A stretch of DNA of 64,000 bases from Promicromonospora soli (GCF_014653785.1 NZ_BNAS01000004.1:547107-611106), one strand, 5' to 3'. Numbered from the stretch's first letter, positions 8,533 through 19,152 are shown. Numbers and translations are program-made. Notes: a model not told the origin generated them from the letters alone.

Positions 8533-10538
8533 CGGTCCCCCTCGCCGAACAGCCGCTTCCAGAAGCCCTTCTTGCCCGAGTCCTGGGCCAGGTCGGTGCG
8601 TCCGTCGGCCAGGCTCTTGCCGGTCGCCGCCGCGCGGACGCCGCGCAGCCCGCGGCTCTCGACAAGGTCCTCGGTGGGCGTCCCGGCGCCAGGTCCGGCG
8701 TCGGCGGCGCGCACGCGGGTACGCCGTTCGGCCGAGGCGGCGTCGGCGACGGCGGCGGCAGCCGCGCGCAGGCCGGCCCCGCCGGCCTCCGCGGAGCCGA
8801 GCGCGTCGAGCTGCGCCGTGTACCGGGCGGCCTGCCCGTCCATCACGGCCTGGACGCGGGCCCGCAGCCGTTCGCGCGCCTGCACGGCCAGGCGCCGCAC
8901 GGCGTCCTCGCCGAACACGGCCTCGAGCAGCCGCTGGGCCAGCACCGCCGAACCGCCGGCGATGCCGACCTCGATGCCGGTGAGCCCGCCCGTCGAGGCG
9001 AACACGAAGACCATCAGCGCCACGCCCAGGCCGTTCACGCCGAAGGACAGCGCCCGGGCGGTGCCACGCTTCGCCGAGCCCTGCTCGCGCACGAGCTCCA
9101 GGACGTCGCCCTGCCAGCCGCGGATCTGCGCGCCCACCTCGGCCCGCAGCGCCGCCGGCGTCCGCGACAGCTCCAGGCCCTCCAAGAGCGCCGCGCCCGC
9201 GGCGTCGCCCCGCCAGGCCTGGTAGGAGCGCTCGGCGGCGTCCTCAGCGGCGTCCAGCACCACAGACTCCAGGCCGTGCGCGATGGCCTGCTCGACCTGG
9301 GGCGCCGCCTTGGGCTTGCCGCGGATGAACGCGGCCACCGCGTCCCGGAACCGGCCGATGCCCTCCTCTACCGCGCGGAAGAACTCGCCGGTACCCACGA
9401 AGTCCTGCCAGCGGGCGAGCACCTCGCCGCGCAGCAGCGCGCCGTCCGACGTCGCCGCCGTCACGTGGGCCACCGCGTCCGCGTAGGCGCGCTCCACGAC
9501 GTGGCGCAGCCGGACGTCGGCGGCCCGCTGCTCGTCGGCCGCGTCGGCCAGCTCGCCCGCGCGCACCACCAGTGCGTCCACCACCCCGTCGCGGGTAGCT
9601 GCGATGACCCTCCGGCGCGCGTCGGCGTCGCCGCCGAGCCCGGTGAGCCAGCGCGACACCTCCGAGACGGCGTCCTCCGGCAGCATCCCGTCGATCAGCT
9701 CGGACTCGGGGATGACGAACAGCGGGCTCTCGGCCAGGCCGTGCTCCACCATCATGTCCCGCAGGTCGTCGGCAGTGGCCTCGGCGCCCGGGTCCACGCG
9801 GTCCAGCACCATCGCGACCTGCGCCTTGCGGCCGGCGGCCTCCAGCAGCAGGTCCCACGGCACGGCGTCGGCGTAGCGTGCGGCCGTCGTGACGAACAGC
9901 CACAGGTCCGCCGCCCCGAGCAGCTGGGCCGCCAGCTCGCGGTTGGCGGTGTCCACCGAGTCGATGTCCGGCGCGTCGAGCAGCGCCAGGCCCTTCGGCA
10001 GCGAGTCGCTCGGGACGAGCTTCAGGGTACGGGAGGGGTCGGGCGGCGTGGCCTGCCCTGTTGTGCCCGACGTCGCGCTGCCCGACGCCGTCATGCGCGC
10101 CAGGCTCGGCAGCACCCGGTCCGTGGAGAACCAGCGCCCGTCCAGCGGATGGTGCACCAGCACCGGCGCCTTCGTGGTGGGCCGCAGCACGCCCGGCCGC
10201 GTCACCTGCTCCCCCAGCACCGAGTTCACGAGGGTCGACTTGCCCGCACCCGTCGAACCGCCGACCACCACGAGCAGCGGCGCCTTCTGCGCGCGCAGCC
10301 GGGGCAGCAGGTAGTCGTCGAGCTGGTCGGTGGCCCGCCGCAGGTCCGTACGCGCCGTCTCCACGTCCGACGTCTCGAGCGGCAGCCGCAGCGCCCCGAG
10401 CCGGGCCCGGAGTACCTCGAGCGCACCGGTCAGGCCCGACTCGTCGCCGGGCGCGGCGGACGGCGCCGGGGCGGGCTCAGGACCTGGCGCAAGGTCCGGG
10501 ACGCCGGACGCCGCGTCGTCGTCGGGCTTATCGGTCAT
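8529..10538 (-). CDS. Dynamin-like GTPase, module 1 proximal member
   Basis: Large GTPase of 669 residues. After a Pro/Ala-rich N-terminus come GGSTGAGKST (P-loop near residue 93), RPTTK (switch I) and DAPDIDS (G3). The G4 site is degenerate: LDRVDP replaces N/TKxD. A long helical region follows, then a hydrophobic hairpin (VNGLGVALMVFVFASTGG with a Gly/Ala-rich continuation) that could insert in membrane, then a coiled basic tail ending KKGFWKRLF. It is the upstream gene of a coupled pair and is paralogous to 16814-18499. By analogy with dynamin pairs the two products may form a heteromeric membrane-remodelling complex; this is inference. Confidence 0.85.
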   Translation of the reverse strand: MTDKPDDDAASGVPDLAPGPEPAPAPSAAPGDESGLTGALEVLRARLGALRLPLETSDVETARTDLRRATDQLDDYLLPRLRAQKAPLLVVVGGSTGAGKSTLVNSVLGEQVTRPGVLRPTTKAPVLVHHPLDGRWFSTDRVLPSLARMTASGSATSGTTGQATPPDPSRTLKLVPSDSLPKGLALLDAPDIDSVDTANRELAAQLLGAADLWLFVTTAARYADAVPWDLLLEAAGRKAQVAMVLDRVDPGAEATADDLRDMMVEHGLAESPLFVIPESELIDGMLPEDAVSEVSRWLTGLGGDADARRRVIAATRDGVVDALVVRAGELADAADEQRAADVRLRHVVERAYADAVAHVTAATSDGALLRGEVLARWQDFVGTGEFFRAVEEGIGRFRDAVAAFIRGKPKAAPQVEQAIAHGLESVVLDAAEDAAERSYQAWRGDAAGAALLEGLELSRTPAALRAEVGAQIRGWQGDVLELVREQGSAKRGTARALSFGVNGLGVALMVFVFASTGGLTGIEVGIAGGSAVLAQRLLEAVFGEDAVRRLAVQARERLRARVQAVMDGQAARYTAQLDALGSAEAGGAGLRAAAAAVADAASAERRTRVRAADAGPGAGTPTEDLVESRGLRGVRAAATGKSLADGRTDLAQDSGKKGFWKRLFGEGDR

Positions 10539-10603
10539 GACGCACAGTCTGCCGCAGGCACGCAGGTCAGGCGCGACCTCGGGGTGACCGCCGCGTGCAG
10601 AGG

Positions 10604-11548
10604 TCAGCCGCCCAGCCGCGTGCGCAGCCAGTGGAGGGCCGCGTGCGCCGCCTCCCGCTGCACGGCACGGCCGTGCGGTACGCCGGGCTCCGGCGGCCGC
10701 ATCGACTCGAGCACCAGCGCGCCCGCGGTGACCGTCACGGCGCAGGTGAGCGCCTCAGGGTCGACGTCGGGCAGCGGGTGCCGGTCCAGGACCACCTCGG
10801 GCGGCGGCGCGCCGTCGACCCGCAGGTACGGCAGCAGCAGGACGACGTCGAGGAACGGCGCGCCGTGGGACGGCATGAACCAGTCGACCGCATGGGCGCT
10901 CGTCGCGTCCCAGCCGTGGTCGGTGATCAGGATCGACTCTCGGCGGAGCGCGCCGTGCACCAGGCTCGGGCCGGACATCGCCTCGCCGGCGTAGGAGGCG
11001 ATCGCGGCCAGCTGGTCGATCTTGTCGGACAGCCACGGAGTGAAGGCCGAGAGGCCGGGCGGCCACGTGGCGGCGATCGTGGCCCAGGCGCCGACGTCGA
11101 TCTGGTCGAGCGCGTCGGGCAGGCCGACGGGCGCTTCGCTGGTGCCGATCTGGATCGCGAGCTCGACGGCCGCGGCGAGATCCGCCTCGTCCCAGGGGTC
11201 GTGCGGGGGGCGGATGGGCTCGTTGCGGTAGCCGAGCACAACCCAGCGGCCGGCCCCGGGAAGCACCTCGTCAACGAACCACTCGCGCGGGAGGCTTGGC
11301 ACCTCGTCGGGCAGCGTGGCCACCGATGCCGCCTCCGCTGCCAGCCGCTCCTGCGTCAGCGGCGCCTCCGGCCCGACCGCACGAATGATCGAGCGGCTCG
11401 ACGCCGTCTGCAGAACCTCCAGCGTGCCGGGCAGCTCGGTTCCACCCATCGGAGCTGAGCCGATCACCCGTCCTCCCATGGTCTCACTGACCCGGGAACG
11501 AACAGCGGGAGGTAGATCGGACCATGCCGGCCGCCAAACAGCACTCAT
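10604..11548 (-). CDS. APH-fold protein lacking the catalytic Asp (copy 1)
   Basis: Product of 314 residues with the C-lobe layout of aminoglycoside phosphotransferases. The Brenner-type motif, normally HGDxxxxN, reads HGALRRESIL, so both the catalytic Asp and the Mg-binding Asn are replaced. The later AVDWFMPSHGAPFLD matches the IDW...P..D motif and keeps its Asp. It is probably a pseudokinase or small-molecule-binding protein. I chose the ATG at 11548 because the tandem paralogue starts with the same pattern (M-x-x-x-x-R-P-x-W-x-D-L-P-P); a TTG 12 codons upstream is possible. It lies 65 bp upstream of the GTPase pair on the same strand. Confidence 0.72.
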   Translation of the reverse strand: MSAVWRPAWSDLPPAVRSRVSETMGGRVIGSAPMGGTELPGTLEVLQTASSRSIIRAVGPEAPLTQERLAAEAASVATLPDEVPSLPREWFVDEVLPGAGRWVVLGYRNEPIRPPHDPWDEADLAAAVELAIQIGTSEAPVGLPDALDQIDVGAWATIAATWPPGLSAFTPWLSDKIDQLAAIASYAGEAMSGPSLVHGALRRESILITDHGWDATSAHAVDWFMPSHGAPFLDVVLLLPYLRVDGAPPPEVVLDRHPLPDVDPEALTCAVTVTAGALVLESMRPPEPGVPHGRAVQREAAHAALHWLRTRLGG

Positions 11549-11625
11549 GGCCCGGAGTGTGCCCAACGAAAGTTGCCCCTGCAAACCACAGTCCCTGTTG
11601 CGCGGGGTCCTCGGGCTCGACCGCT

Positions 11626-11690
11626 CGTCGGCCGCGGGTCAGAAACGTCGTCGGCCGCGGTCAGAAACGTCGTTGGCCGCGGGTCAGAAA
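11626..11690. repeat. Three short direct repeats at the 3' end of an APH-like gene
   Basis: A unit close to CGTCGGCCGCGGGTCAGAAA occurs at 11626-11645, 11649-11667 (one base shorter) and 11671-11690 (one C-to-T change). The copy at 11671-11690 contains the stop codon and last codons of the gene at 11684-12637, so the other two copies look like duplications of that gene's extreme 3' end. Confidence 0.75.
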
Positions 11691-12637
11691 CCGAGCCGGG
11701 TCTGCAGCCAGGACACGGCCACCCGGGCCAGCCGGTGCTGGTAGGACCGCAGCTCCGGCATGTCGGTGGGCGGCGGGTCCATCGACGACTTCACGTAGTG
11801 ACCGGCAAGCACCGCGACCCAGCAGGTCACGGCGTCGTGCTCCGTGCCGGGCGGCAGACCGTACTGGCGCAGCGTGGCCTCCGGCGGCGGCCCGTCGTTG
11901 GTCCGGACGTGCAGCAGCATCGAGACGAGGTCGAGGTACGGCGCGCCGACGCTGCCCCGGATCCAGTCCCCGACCACCGCCTGCTCGCCCGGCGTCTCAG
12001 GCAGCAGCACGTTCTGCACCCGCAGCGTGCCGTGCTGCAGGCTCGTGCCGGCTATGGCGTCCGGGGCGTGCGAGGCGATCTCGGCCAGGCCCTCCAACCG
12101 GTTGGCGAGCCACGGCGTGTGGTGAGCCAGGCCGGCCGGCCGCTTGTCCGCGAGCACCTCCCACGAGTCCGTGGGGAATACCTTCTCCTCCGGCAGGAAC
12201 ATCGGGTTGTCGGGCGCCTCGATCTCTCCGATGCCCCGCACCACCCTGACCAGGGCGGCGACGTCCTCCTCCGGCCAGGAGAGGTCGATCGGCCGCACGG
12301 TCTCCCGCATCGTGTAGCCGACAGCGACCCACGTGCCGAGGTTGCCCAGGACCTCGTCGATGGACCACAGCAGCTCCGGGTGCGGAGCGGCGGCGGGGAT
12401 GAGCGGTGCGAGCGCGATCTCCTGCCGCAGGAAGTTCAGCGTGCCGACCTGCTCCGTGCCGATCGCCTTGATGAAGGCATGCCCCTTGGTCGTCTGGACC
12501 TGAAACTGGGCGCCGGGCAGGATTCCGGAGTCTTCCGGGTGTCTGCTTGCGATCACGCGCGCTCCGAGCATGTCGGTGATGCGGTCTCGCAGCAGGGGCG
12601 GAAGGTCCCGCCACCCAGGTCGTAGGGCAGGGCTCAC
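11684..12637 (-). CDS. APH-fold protein lacking the catalytic Asp (copy 2)
   Basis: Paralogue of the adjacent gene, with 317 residues. The catalytic motif reads LQHGTLRVQNVLL: His and the Mg-binding Asn are kept but the catalytic Asp is Thr. The following VVGDWIRGSVGAPYLDLVSML keeps the second metal-binding Asp. The first lobe (GHAFIKAIGTEQ) retains a Lys where the ATP-binding lysine would be. Nucleotide binding therefore looks possible but normal phosphotransfer unlikely. Spacing to the next gene is 135 bp and includes the short repeats at 11626-11690. Both paralogues and the GTPase module run in the same direction. Confidence 0.72.
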   Translation of the reverse strand: MSPALRPGWRDLPPLLRDRITDMLGARVIASRHPEDSGILPGAQFQVQTTKGHAFIKAIGTEQVGTLNFLRQEIALAPLIPAAAPHPELLWSIDEVLGNLGTWVAVGYTMRETVRPIDLSWPEEDVAALVRVVRGIGEIEAPDNPMFLPEEKVFPTDSWEVLADKRPAGLAHHTPWLANRLEGLAEIASHAPDAIAGTSLQHGTLRVQNVLLPETPGEQAVVGDWIRGSVGAPYLDLVSMLLHVRTNDGPPPEATLRQYGLPPGTEHDAVTCWVAVLAGHYVKSSMDPPPTDMPELRSYQHRLARVAVSWLQTRLGF

Positions 12638-12815
12638 TGCGGCATCCTGTCGGACATGCCTGGATGCGGCAAGGAATCGATGTCGATTTCGCCCGGGCCG
12701 ATGCGCGCCGGTTCCCGACGCGCGCCGTCAGTCGCAGGGCTTGTTGCGCAGCTTCCTCGGCCTGGTTCCCGTGGCGGACCTCGTCCCTCGGTCCGTCACG
12801 GGAACCAACCCCTCG

Positions 12816-14498
<1,683 letters not shown>

Positions 14499-14625
14499 TG
14501 CCTGTGTTCCACCGTTCACAGTAGGTACTTCGGATGGGTGCGCTCACGCGGAGCGGGTGCCGGGGGCGTCCGCGTAACCATTTCCCCCGGCACCCGCGGA
14601 CCGCAGAGCACGACTGGGCCCAAGC

Positions 14626-15183
14626 CTACGCGGTCACCAGCTCGCGCTGCCCGACGCCGGTGAGGTCGCCCGGGTTGTCCTCGTCACCTGAAGCGTCGGA
14701 ACCGGCGTCCTCCCCCGGCGGCGGGGCGTCGAGGTCGCCCAGGCCGTCGACGGCGAACGGGTCCACCTCACCCGGACCCGCCGCGACCAGCTCGCCGCTG
14801 CCCGGCGTCTCCGGCGCCGCCCCGTGGTGGATCGTCCGAGCGAACTCCACCCTGCCGCGGGTGGCGTCGACGCCGACCGCCGACGCGGTGATCACCAGGC
14901 CCATCCGCTCCTTGCCATCGGGTGCGGTCCACTCGTCGACCTCGAGCCGGCCGGTGACGACCACCGGGTCGCCCTTGTGCACCGACTTGACCACGTTCAG
15001 CGCGGCGGCGCGCCAGACCTTGACCGTGAACCACAGCGTCGCGCCGTCGGTCCACTCGCCCTTGTCGTTCATGTAGCGCCGGGTGCTGGCCACGCGGAAC
15101 GAGGTCCACTCCTGTTCCTTGCCCATGTGCAGCGCGGGATTGTTGCCGGCAAAGCCGGACACGGTCACCGTCACGTCGTTCAT
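14626..15183 (-). CDS. ssb: Single-stranded DNA-binding protein, SsbB-like
   Basis: OB-fold protein that coats single-stranded DNA. The 185-residue product starts MNDVTVTVSGFAGNNP and has the core blocks FRVASTRRYMNDKGEWTDG and WFTVKVWRAAALNVVKSVHKG, then KGDPVVVTGRLEVDEW. The ATG at 15183 follows GGAGG at ideal distance. The tail is acidic and Gly/Pro-rich but ends GQRELVTA and lacks the terminal DDDIPF-type peptide that recruits replication partners. This resembles the second actinobacterial paralogue (SsbB), not the replicative SsbA. It sits 53 bp downstream of GTPase module 2 on the same strand. Confidence 0.9.
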   Translation of the reverse strand: MNDVTVTVSGFAGNNPALHMGKEQEWTSFRVASTRRYMNDKGEWTDGATLWFTVKVWRAAALNVVKSVHKGDPVVVTGRLEVDEWTAPDGKERMGLVITASAVGVDATRGRVEFARTIHHGAAPETPGSGELVAAGPGEVDPFAVDGLGDLDAPPPGEDAGSDASGDEDNPGDLTGVGQRELVTA

Positions 15184-15236
15184 GTAGCCCTCCTGGGTGT
15201 CCCGGACCGACCCCAGCGGCCGGCCCGCACCCAGCA

Positions 15237-16817
15237 TCAGGCGCGAACGGGCCCCAGATCCGTCAGCCGGACGGCGCCTGGGGACGTAACCCGGATCGAG
15301 GCGCCTGTGGTCGTGTTCTCTTCCAGGCGAAGCGGTGCCGAGGGTCCGTCGTCGCGCGCACTCTGTGCCAGCTCGCGCACCGCGCGGTGCTCGTCGAGCA
15401 GCCGCTGGGTGGGCACGCCGAGGGTCTGCTGCAGCACTCGCTCGAGCGCAGCCCGGCCCGACGCGATGACGCCCTGCGCCCGCCGGGCGGCCAGCGCTCG
15501 ACGAATCTGCATCGCCGCGAGGAACACCACGAGCGCCGCGACGGCCGCCACGAGGGCGAGCACCCCGAGCACCGTGGTCCACGTGTCCCCCGCGGGCAGG
15601 ATCTCCATCGAGGCCAGCACTGTCGCGATCCCGAGCACCACGGCGACCAGCACCGCCCCGAGAGCGAGCCGGCGGGTGAGGCGCTGCGTCGTCGGGCCCT
15701 TGGTGTCGAGGGTGATGCCCTGCAGGGCCGTGGCCACCGCGTTCCCGACGTCCTGGGCGCTCGCGACGCTCGCGGCGAGCGAGCGCTGCCAGCCCGGCCG
15801 GAGCGACTCGCCCGAGCCGGTGAGCCAGCGCGACCGGGACAGCGCTATCGAGTCGGGGTCGGGGGCGCGGAACTCCGGCGAGCCGTACCCGTTGCGCACC
15901 GCGGCGCCGACCTGTGCGGCGACGGACTCCAGCCCCGCCGCCCGTGCCAGGGCGTCCACCTCACGTTCGAGGACCGTGTCTATGTGCCACGGCACCTCGG
16001 AGGGGGTCTGGCTCAGTAGCAGGGACGCTGCAGCGTCGAGCTCGCCCGCGGCGCGGCCGGCGGAGACCGACCGGCGCGCCACGGTCTGCTCCAGCAGCGC
16101 GCGCAGGTCTTCGATGCCGATGTCCGTCTTGGTGGACGCCGCGACCACCGGGACGTCCTCCAGGCCGTCGTCGCGCAGCAGCCGCTTCACGTCGTTGACG
16201 AGGTTGTCGCGCTGCCCCACGGGCACCGTGTCGATCTGGTTGAGCACCACCACCGTGGAAGCCTGCATGCCGGTCGACTCGCGCAGGTAGCCGGTGTGCA
16301 GGGCGTCGTCGGCGTACTTCTGCGGGTCCACCACCCACACGAGAAGGTCGACCAGCGGCAGTACCTTGTCGACGACGGCGCGGTGGCCGGGCGCCACCGA
16401 GTCGTGGTCAGGCAGATCCAGCAGCACGAGCCCGTCCAGGAACGTCTCGTCGGCGGCGTCGAGCTCGCCCGCCCGCGTGATGCGGCGCTCGCGCTCCACG
16501 CCGAGCCAGTCCAGCAGCTGCGTCGCGTCGTCGCTCCACGAGCAGGCGGTGACCTTGGCGGTGGTGGGGCGCTTCACGCCGACGTCGGCGAACGTGAGGC
16601 GGGAGATCTTGTTGAACATGCTCGACTTGCCCGACCCGGTGCCGCCCGCGAGCGCCACCACCGTGTGGTCGACGCCGAGTGCCAGCCGTTCACGCACGCC
16701 CGCCACGGAGCTGGCGACCTTGCCGAAGACCGCGTCGTCGAGGCGTGATCCGGCGATCTGCAGCGCACGGCCGAGGTCTTCGGTACGAGCGCCCAGTGTC
16801 GCGTCGTGGCCCGTCAT
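15237..16817 (-). CDS. Dynamin-like membrane GTPase, module 2 distal member
   Basis: Membrane GTPase of 526 residues, collinear with the product of 6748-8532. Motifs are GGTGSGKSS (P-loop), KRPTTAK (switch I), DLPDHDS (G3) and LNQID (G4). Two membrane helices follow (LALGAVLVAVVLGIATVLAS and VLGVLALVAAVAALVVFLAA), then a basic coiled tail. It overlaps the partner gene by four bases. The shared core (EHTVVALAGATGSGKSS against DHTVVALAGGTGSGKSS) shows common descent with module 1. The neighbouring ssb suggests a role near the nucleoid or septum, as for Streptomyces DynA/DynB; this is inference. Confidence 0.85.
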   Translation of the reverse strand: MTGHDATLGARTEDLGRALQIAGSRLDDAVFGKVASSVAGVRERLALGVDHTVVALAGGTGSGKSSMFNKISRLTFADVGVKRPTTAKVTACSWSDDATQLLDWLGVERERRITRAGELDAADETFLDGLVLLDLPDHDSVAPGHRAVVDKVLPLVDLLVWVVDPQKYADDALHTGYLRESTGMQASTVVVLNQIDTVPVGQRDNLVNDVKRLLRDDGLEDVPVVAASTKTDIGIEDLRALLEQTVARRSVSAGRAAGELDAAASLLLSQTPSEVPWHIDTVLEREVDALARAAGLESVAAQVGAAVRNGYGSPEFRAPDPDSIALSRSRWLTGSGESLRPGWQRSLAASVASAQDVGNAVATALQGITLDTKGPTTQRLTRRLALGAVLVAVVLGIATVLASMEILPAGDTWTTVLGVLALVAAVAALVVFLAAMQIRRALAARRAQGVIASGRAALERVLQQTLGVPTQRLLDEHRAVRELAQSARDDGPSAPLRLEENTTTGASIRVTSPGAVRLTDLGPVRA

Positions 16818-18499
16818 GTCAGCCTCCTGAGCTCGGCCAGCCGGACACGGAGCGGAGCGGCCGCGTCGTCGGCTAGGGCGGGGACGTCAAGGGCACTCTG
16901 GACAGAACGGGCTTCTTCCGCAACTGCTAGCACTACCTTGTCCGCGAGTTCGCCCTGCAGCTCCTCGATCGCTTCGCCCGCGGTCTCGCCGAGCACACGG
17001 TCGATGAGCCCCGCCGAGTCCTCGTTCCCGAGCGCGGTGGCCTGCAGGAGGGTCGCGAGGCCGATGTCGCCGAACGCCTTCCGGGCGCCCGCGGCGCGGG
17101 CCGCGGCTTCGGGATCGGGATCGGCGGCCTCGGGATCCGAGGCCCCCATACGGCCGACGACGTCGTCGGCCAGCCGGGACCAGTCGGCGGCTGCTGCCTC
17201 TCCCCAGGCGAGGCGCTCCTTCGCGCGGCGCGGACCGGAAGGCACGATCGTCTCGCCGGCGGCGGGCGCTCTCGGCCCGGCCAGGGCGGCCCGCAGGCTC
17301 TCCTCGGTGCGCACGCCCGCTGCCACGAAGGCGCGGGCCGCGGTGGCCTCGACCTCCTCGCGGAGCCGCATCAGCGCCGTCTCGCGGGCCTTGCCCGCGC
17401 GCTTGGTGGTCCGCGCGACGCCGTCCCGCACGGTGACCCGGGAGATGTGCTTCGTGCTGGCGAGCTCCATGAACCGCGCGGCGACGGTGCCTTCGCCGGC
17501 GGCGCCCGACAGGACGGCGGCCCGCCCGGCCAGCTGCGCGTCCGGCACCACGGACTGGACGGCGGTCCGCAGGTCGAAGGCGGCGGTCCCCTGCTTCTCC
17601 ACCGCGCCGACGAGCCCCATCACCCAGTCCGGGAGCGCGCCGAGCGCGCCCTTGAGCGTGCGCAGGATGACGGTCCGCGAGCGCTCGGGGCCCGCCATCA
17701 GGTTGAGCCAGCGCTGGATGGGTGCGACCAGCGTCGCGTCGAGCAGTCCTTCGTGCGGCCCGACGTCGGGCACGATGAACAGCGGGACGTCCTTCATGCC
17801 GCGTTCCCGCATCCGCGAGTTGAGGTCGGTGCGGATCGTCGCCAGGTTTTCCTTCGGCACCCGGTTGAGCACCATCGCGACGCTCGCGCCGCGCTCCTTC
17901 GCGCGGTCGAGCGCCTGCCACGGCAGGGCGTCGCCGTAGCGGGCGGCGGTGGTGACGAACAGCCAGAGGTCGGCCGCCTCGAGGAGCTGGTGCGCCGTGG
18001 AGCGGTTCTCCGACAGGAACGAGTCGAGGTCGGGCGCATCCATCAGCGCGGTGCCGCGTGGCACGCCCTCGTGCTTGACCAGGCGGGCCAGCTCGGTGAC
18101 GGGGCCGGGCGTGAGCGTGTCCATGTCCCGCGGGTGCACCCCGACGACCGGCTCGCGCGTGGTGGGCCGCAGCACTCCGGCCTCGGACACCTCCTCGCCC
18201 AGGAGGCTGTTGAACAGCGTGGACTTGCCGGCGCCGGTGGAACCCGCGAGCACCACCACGGCAGGGCTCGACAGCTCGGCGAGGCGCGGCAGGAGATGCT
18301 CGTCGAGCTGGGCCAAGAGACGGTGGCGGGAGGCTTCGGCGTCTTCCGCACCATCGATGGGGAGAGGCAAGGTCGCAGCGGCGACGTCGCGGCGCAGATC
18401 TCGCACGACGTCGTGCACTGTGAAGCCGAGCTGCTCCGCAACGTTCGGGTCCACACCACCCCGACGGCCGAGCACTGCGGAGCGTGTTCCTGGAGTCAC
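16814..18499 (-). CDS. Dynamin-like GTPase, module 2 proximal member
   Basis: GTPase of about 561 residues, paralogous to 8529-10538: AGSTGAGKST (P-loop), RPTTRE (switch I), DAPDLDS (G3) and the shared block AADLWLFVTTAARYGDALPW. The G4 motif (LNRVPKEN) is degenerate, as in the module 1 partner. The C-terminal half is helical and rich in Ala/Glu, without the hydrophobic hairpin of the module 1 copy, so membrane contact may depend on its partner. The start is uncertain: GTG at 18499 is preferred because the 36 codons upstream to 18607 have low-complexity composition and no clear ribosome site. Confidence 0.8.
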   Translation of the reverse strand: MTPGTRSAVLGRRGGVDPNVAEQLGFTVHDVVRDLRRDVAAATLPLPIDGAEDAEASRHRLLAQLDEHLLPRLAELSSPAVVVLAGSTGAGKSTLFNSLLGEEVSEAGVLRPTTREPVVGVHPRDMDTLTPGPVTELARLVKHEGVPRGTALMDAPDLDSFLSENRSTAHQLLEAADLWLFVTTAARYGDALPWQALDRAKERGASVAMVLNRVPKENLATIRTDLNSRMRERGMKDVPLFIVPDVGPHEGLLDATLVAPIQRWLNLMAGPERSRTVILRTLKGALGALPDWVMGLVGAVEKQGTAAFDLRTAVQSVVPDAQLAGRAAVLSGAAGEGTVAARFMELASTKHISRVTVRDGVARTTKRAGKARETALMRLREEVEATAARAFVAAGVRTEESLRAALAGPRAPAAGETIVPSGPRRAKERLAWGEAAAADWSRLADDVVGRMGASDPEAADPDPEAAARAAGARKAFGDIGLATLLQATALGNEDSAGLIDRVLGETAGEAIEELQGELADKVVLAVAEEARSVQSALDVPALADDAAAPLRVRLAELRRLT

Positions 18500-18750
18500 G
18501 GCTTCATCCTGATAGGTCAAGATCGTTCTGCCAAGCCGTACCGGACTGTTGGTGTGCAGAAGCACAGGGTCTGTGCGTGCTGCCGGGCGGATCGGTACAC
18601 CCTCCACAACCGGTACGGCAGTGCCACTGCAGGTGCGGGGCCCAAGGTGAAGAAGATTGGATGTTTAGGCCGTCTCGCAGCCATTCGGGGCGACGAGCCA
18701 GCCGTGGCGGTGGCTGGGACCCCGCCACGACCGGCCCTTTCCCGGGCCTG

Positions 18751-18766
18751 GTGTGAGCGCTAACAC
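18751..18766. promoter_or_regulatory. Imperfect LacI-family operator
   Basis: GTGTGAGCGCTAACAC is a near-perfect inverted repeat centred on AGCGCT, differing from its reverse complement at one symmetric pair. It shares the core GCGCTAACA with the perfect site 127 bp downstream. The pattern matches operators of LacI-family sugar regulators. No regulator gene is in the window. Confidence 0.6.
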
Positions 18767-18877
18767 CAGTGACACGATTCATTGGCCGTTGGCGGCATCA
18801 ACCGCGTTGACAGCACGCCGACATGGCTGTTGACTAACGCCACACCAAGGACATCGGGGTTGTTTCGCCAGCCGATT

Positions 18878-18891
18878 TGTTAGCGCTAACA
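18878..18891. promoter_or_regulatory. Perfect LacI-family operator
   Basis: TGTTAGCGCTAACA is a perfect 14-base palindrome with the central CG step of LacI-family operators. It lies 262 bp upstream of the first reading frame of the arabinan cluster. With the site at 18751 it probably mediates arabinose- or oligosaccharide-responsive repression, perhaps with looping; the ligand is inferred from the enzymes alone. Confidence 0.68.
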
Positions 18892-19152
18892 TCCTCGACC
18901 CCAGTGATTTTCGGAACCGCGTACGACCCCAACGGAGAGGTTGTCAACGATGCGATATCCCGGCCGCGCCCTGCGCCGAACCCGACGCTGATCCACGCGG
19001 CGCCCCTGCGTAACGAGATCGCGGAACCGGGCGCCCGCCTGCCACACCCGATCGACGCCAGCGACCGTCGTCGTTCACTTCTTGTTGACGAGCACAAAGG
19101 CGTGCTTGCCGCTGTCTTGTTGCAGCGGCATCGGCCGATTCAAAGGAGAATC

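Larger units (their letters stand above)
18500..19152. other. Regulatory region upstream of the arabinan cluster
   Basis: About 650 bases without a convincing gene. It contains two operator-like palindromes (annotated separately), a TTGACA at 18807-18812 that could be a -35 element but has no convincing -10 partner, and a strong ribosome site (AAAGGAGAA) just before 19153. Short open frames here have no homology I can recognise. Confidence 0.6.

Noticed and set aside
9276-10994. A 572-codon open frame on the plus strand
   Set aside because: Antisense to the module 1 GTPase and first APH-like gene; no recognisable domain or ribosome site.
11549-11584. TTG at 11584 as the start of the first APH-like gene
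   Set aside because: The ATG at 11548 aligns with the start of the tandem paralogue; the extra 12 residues have no counterpart.
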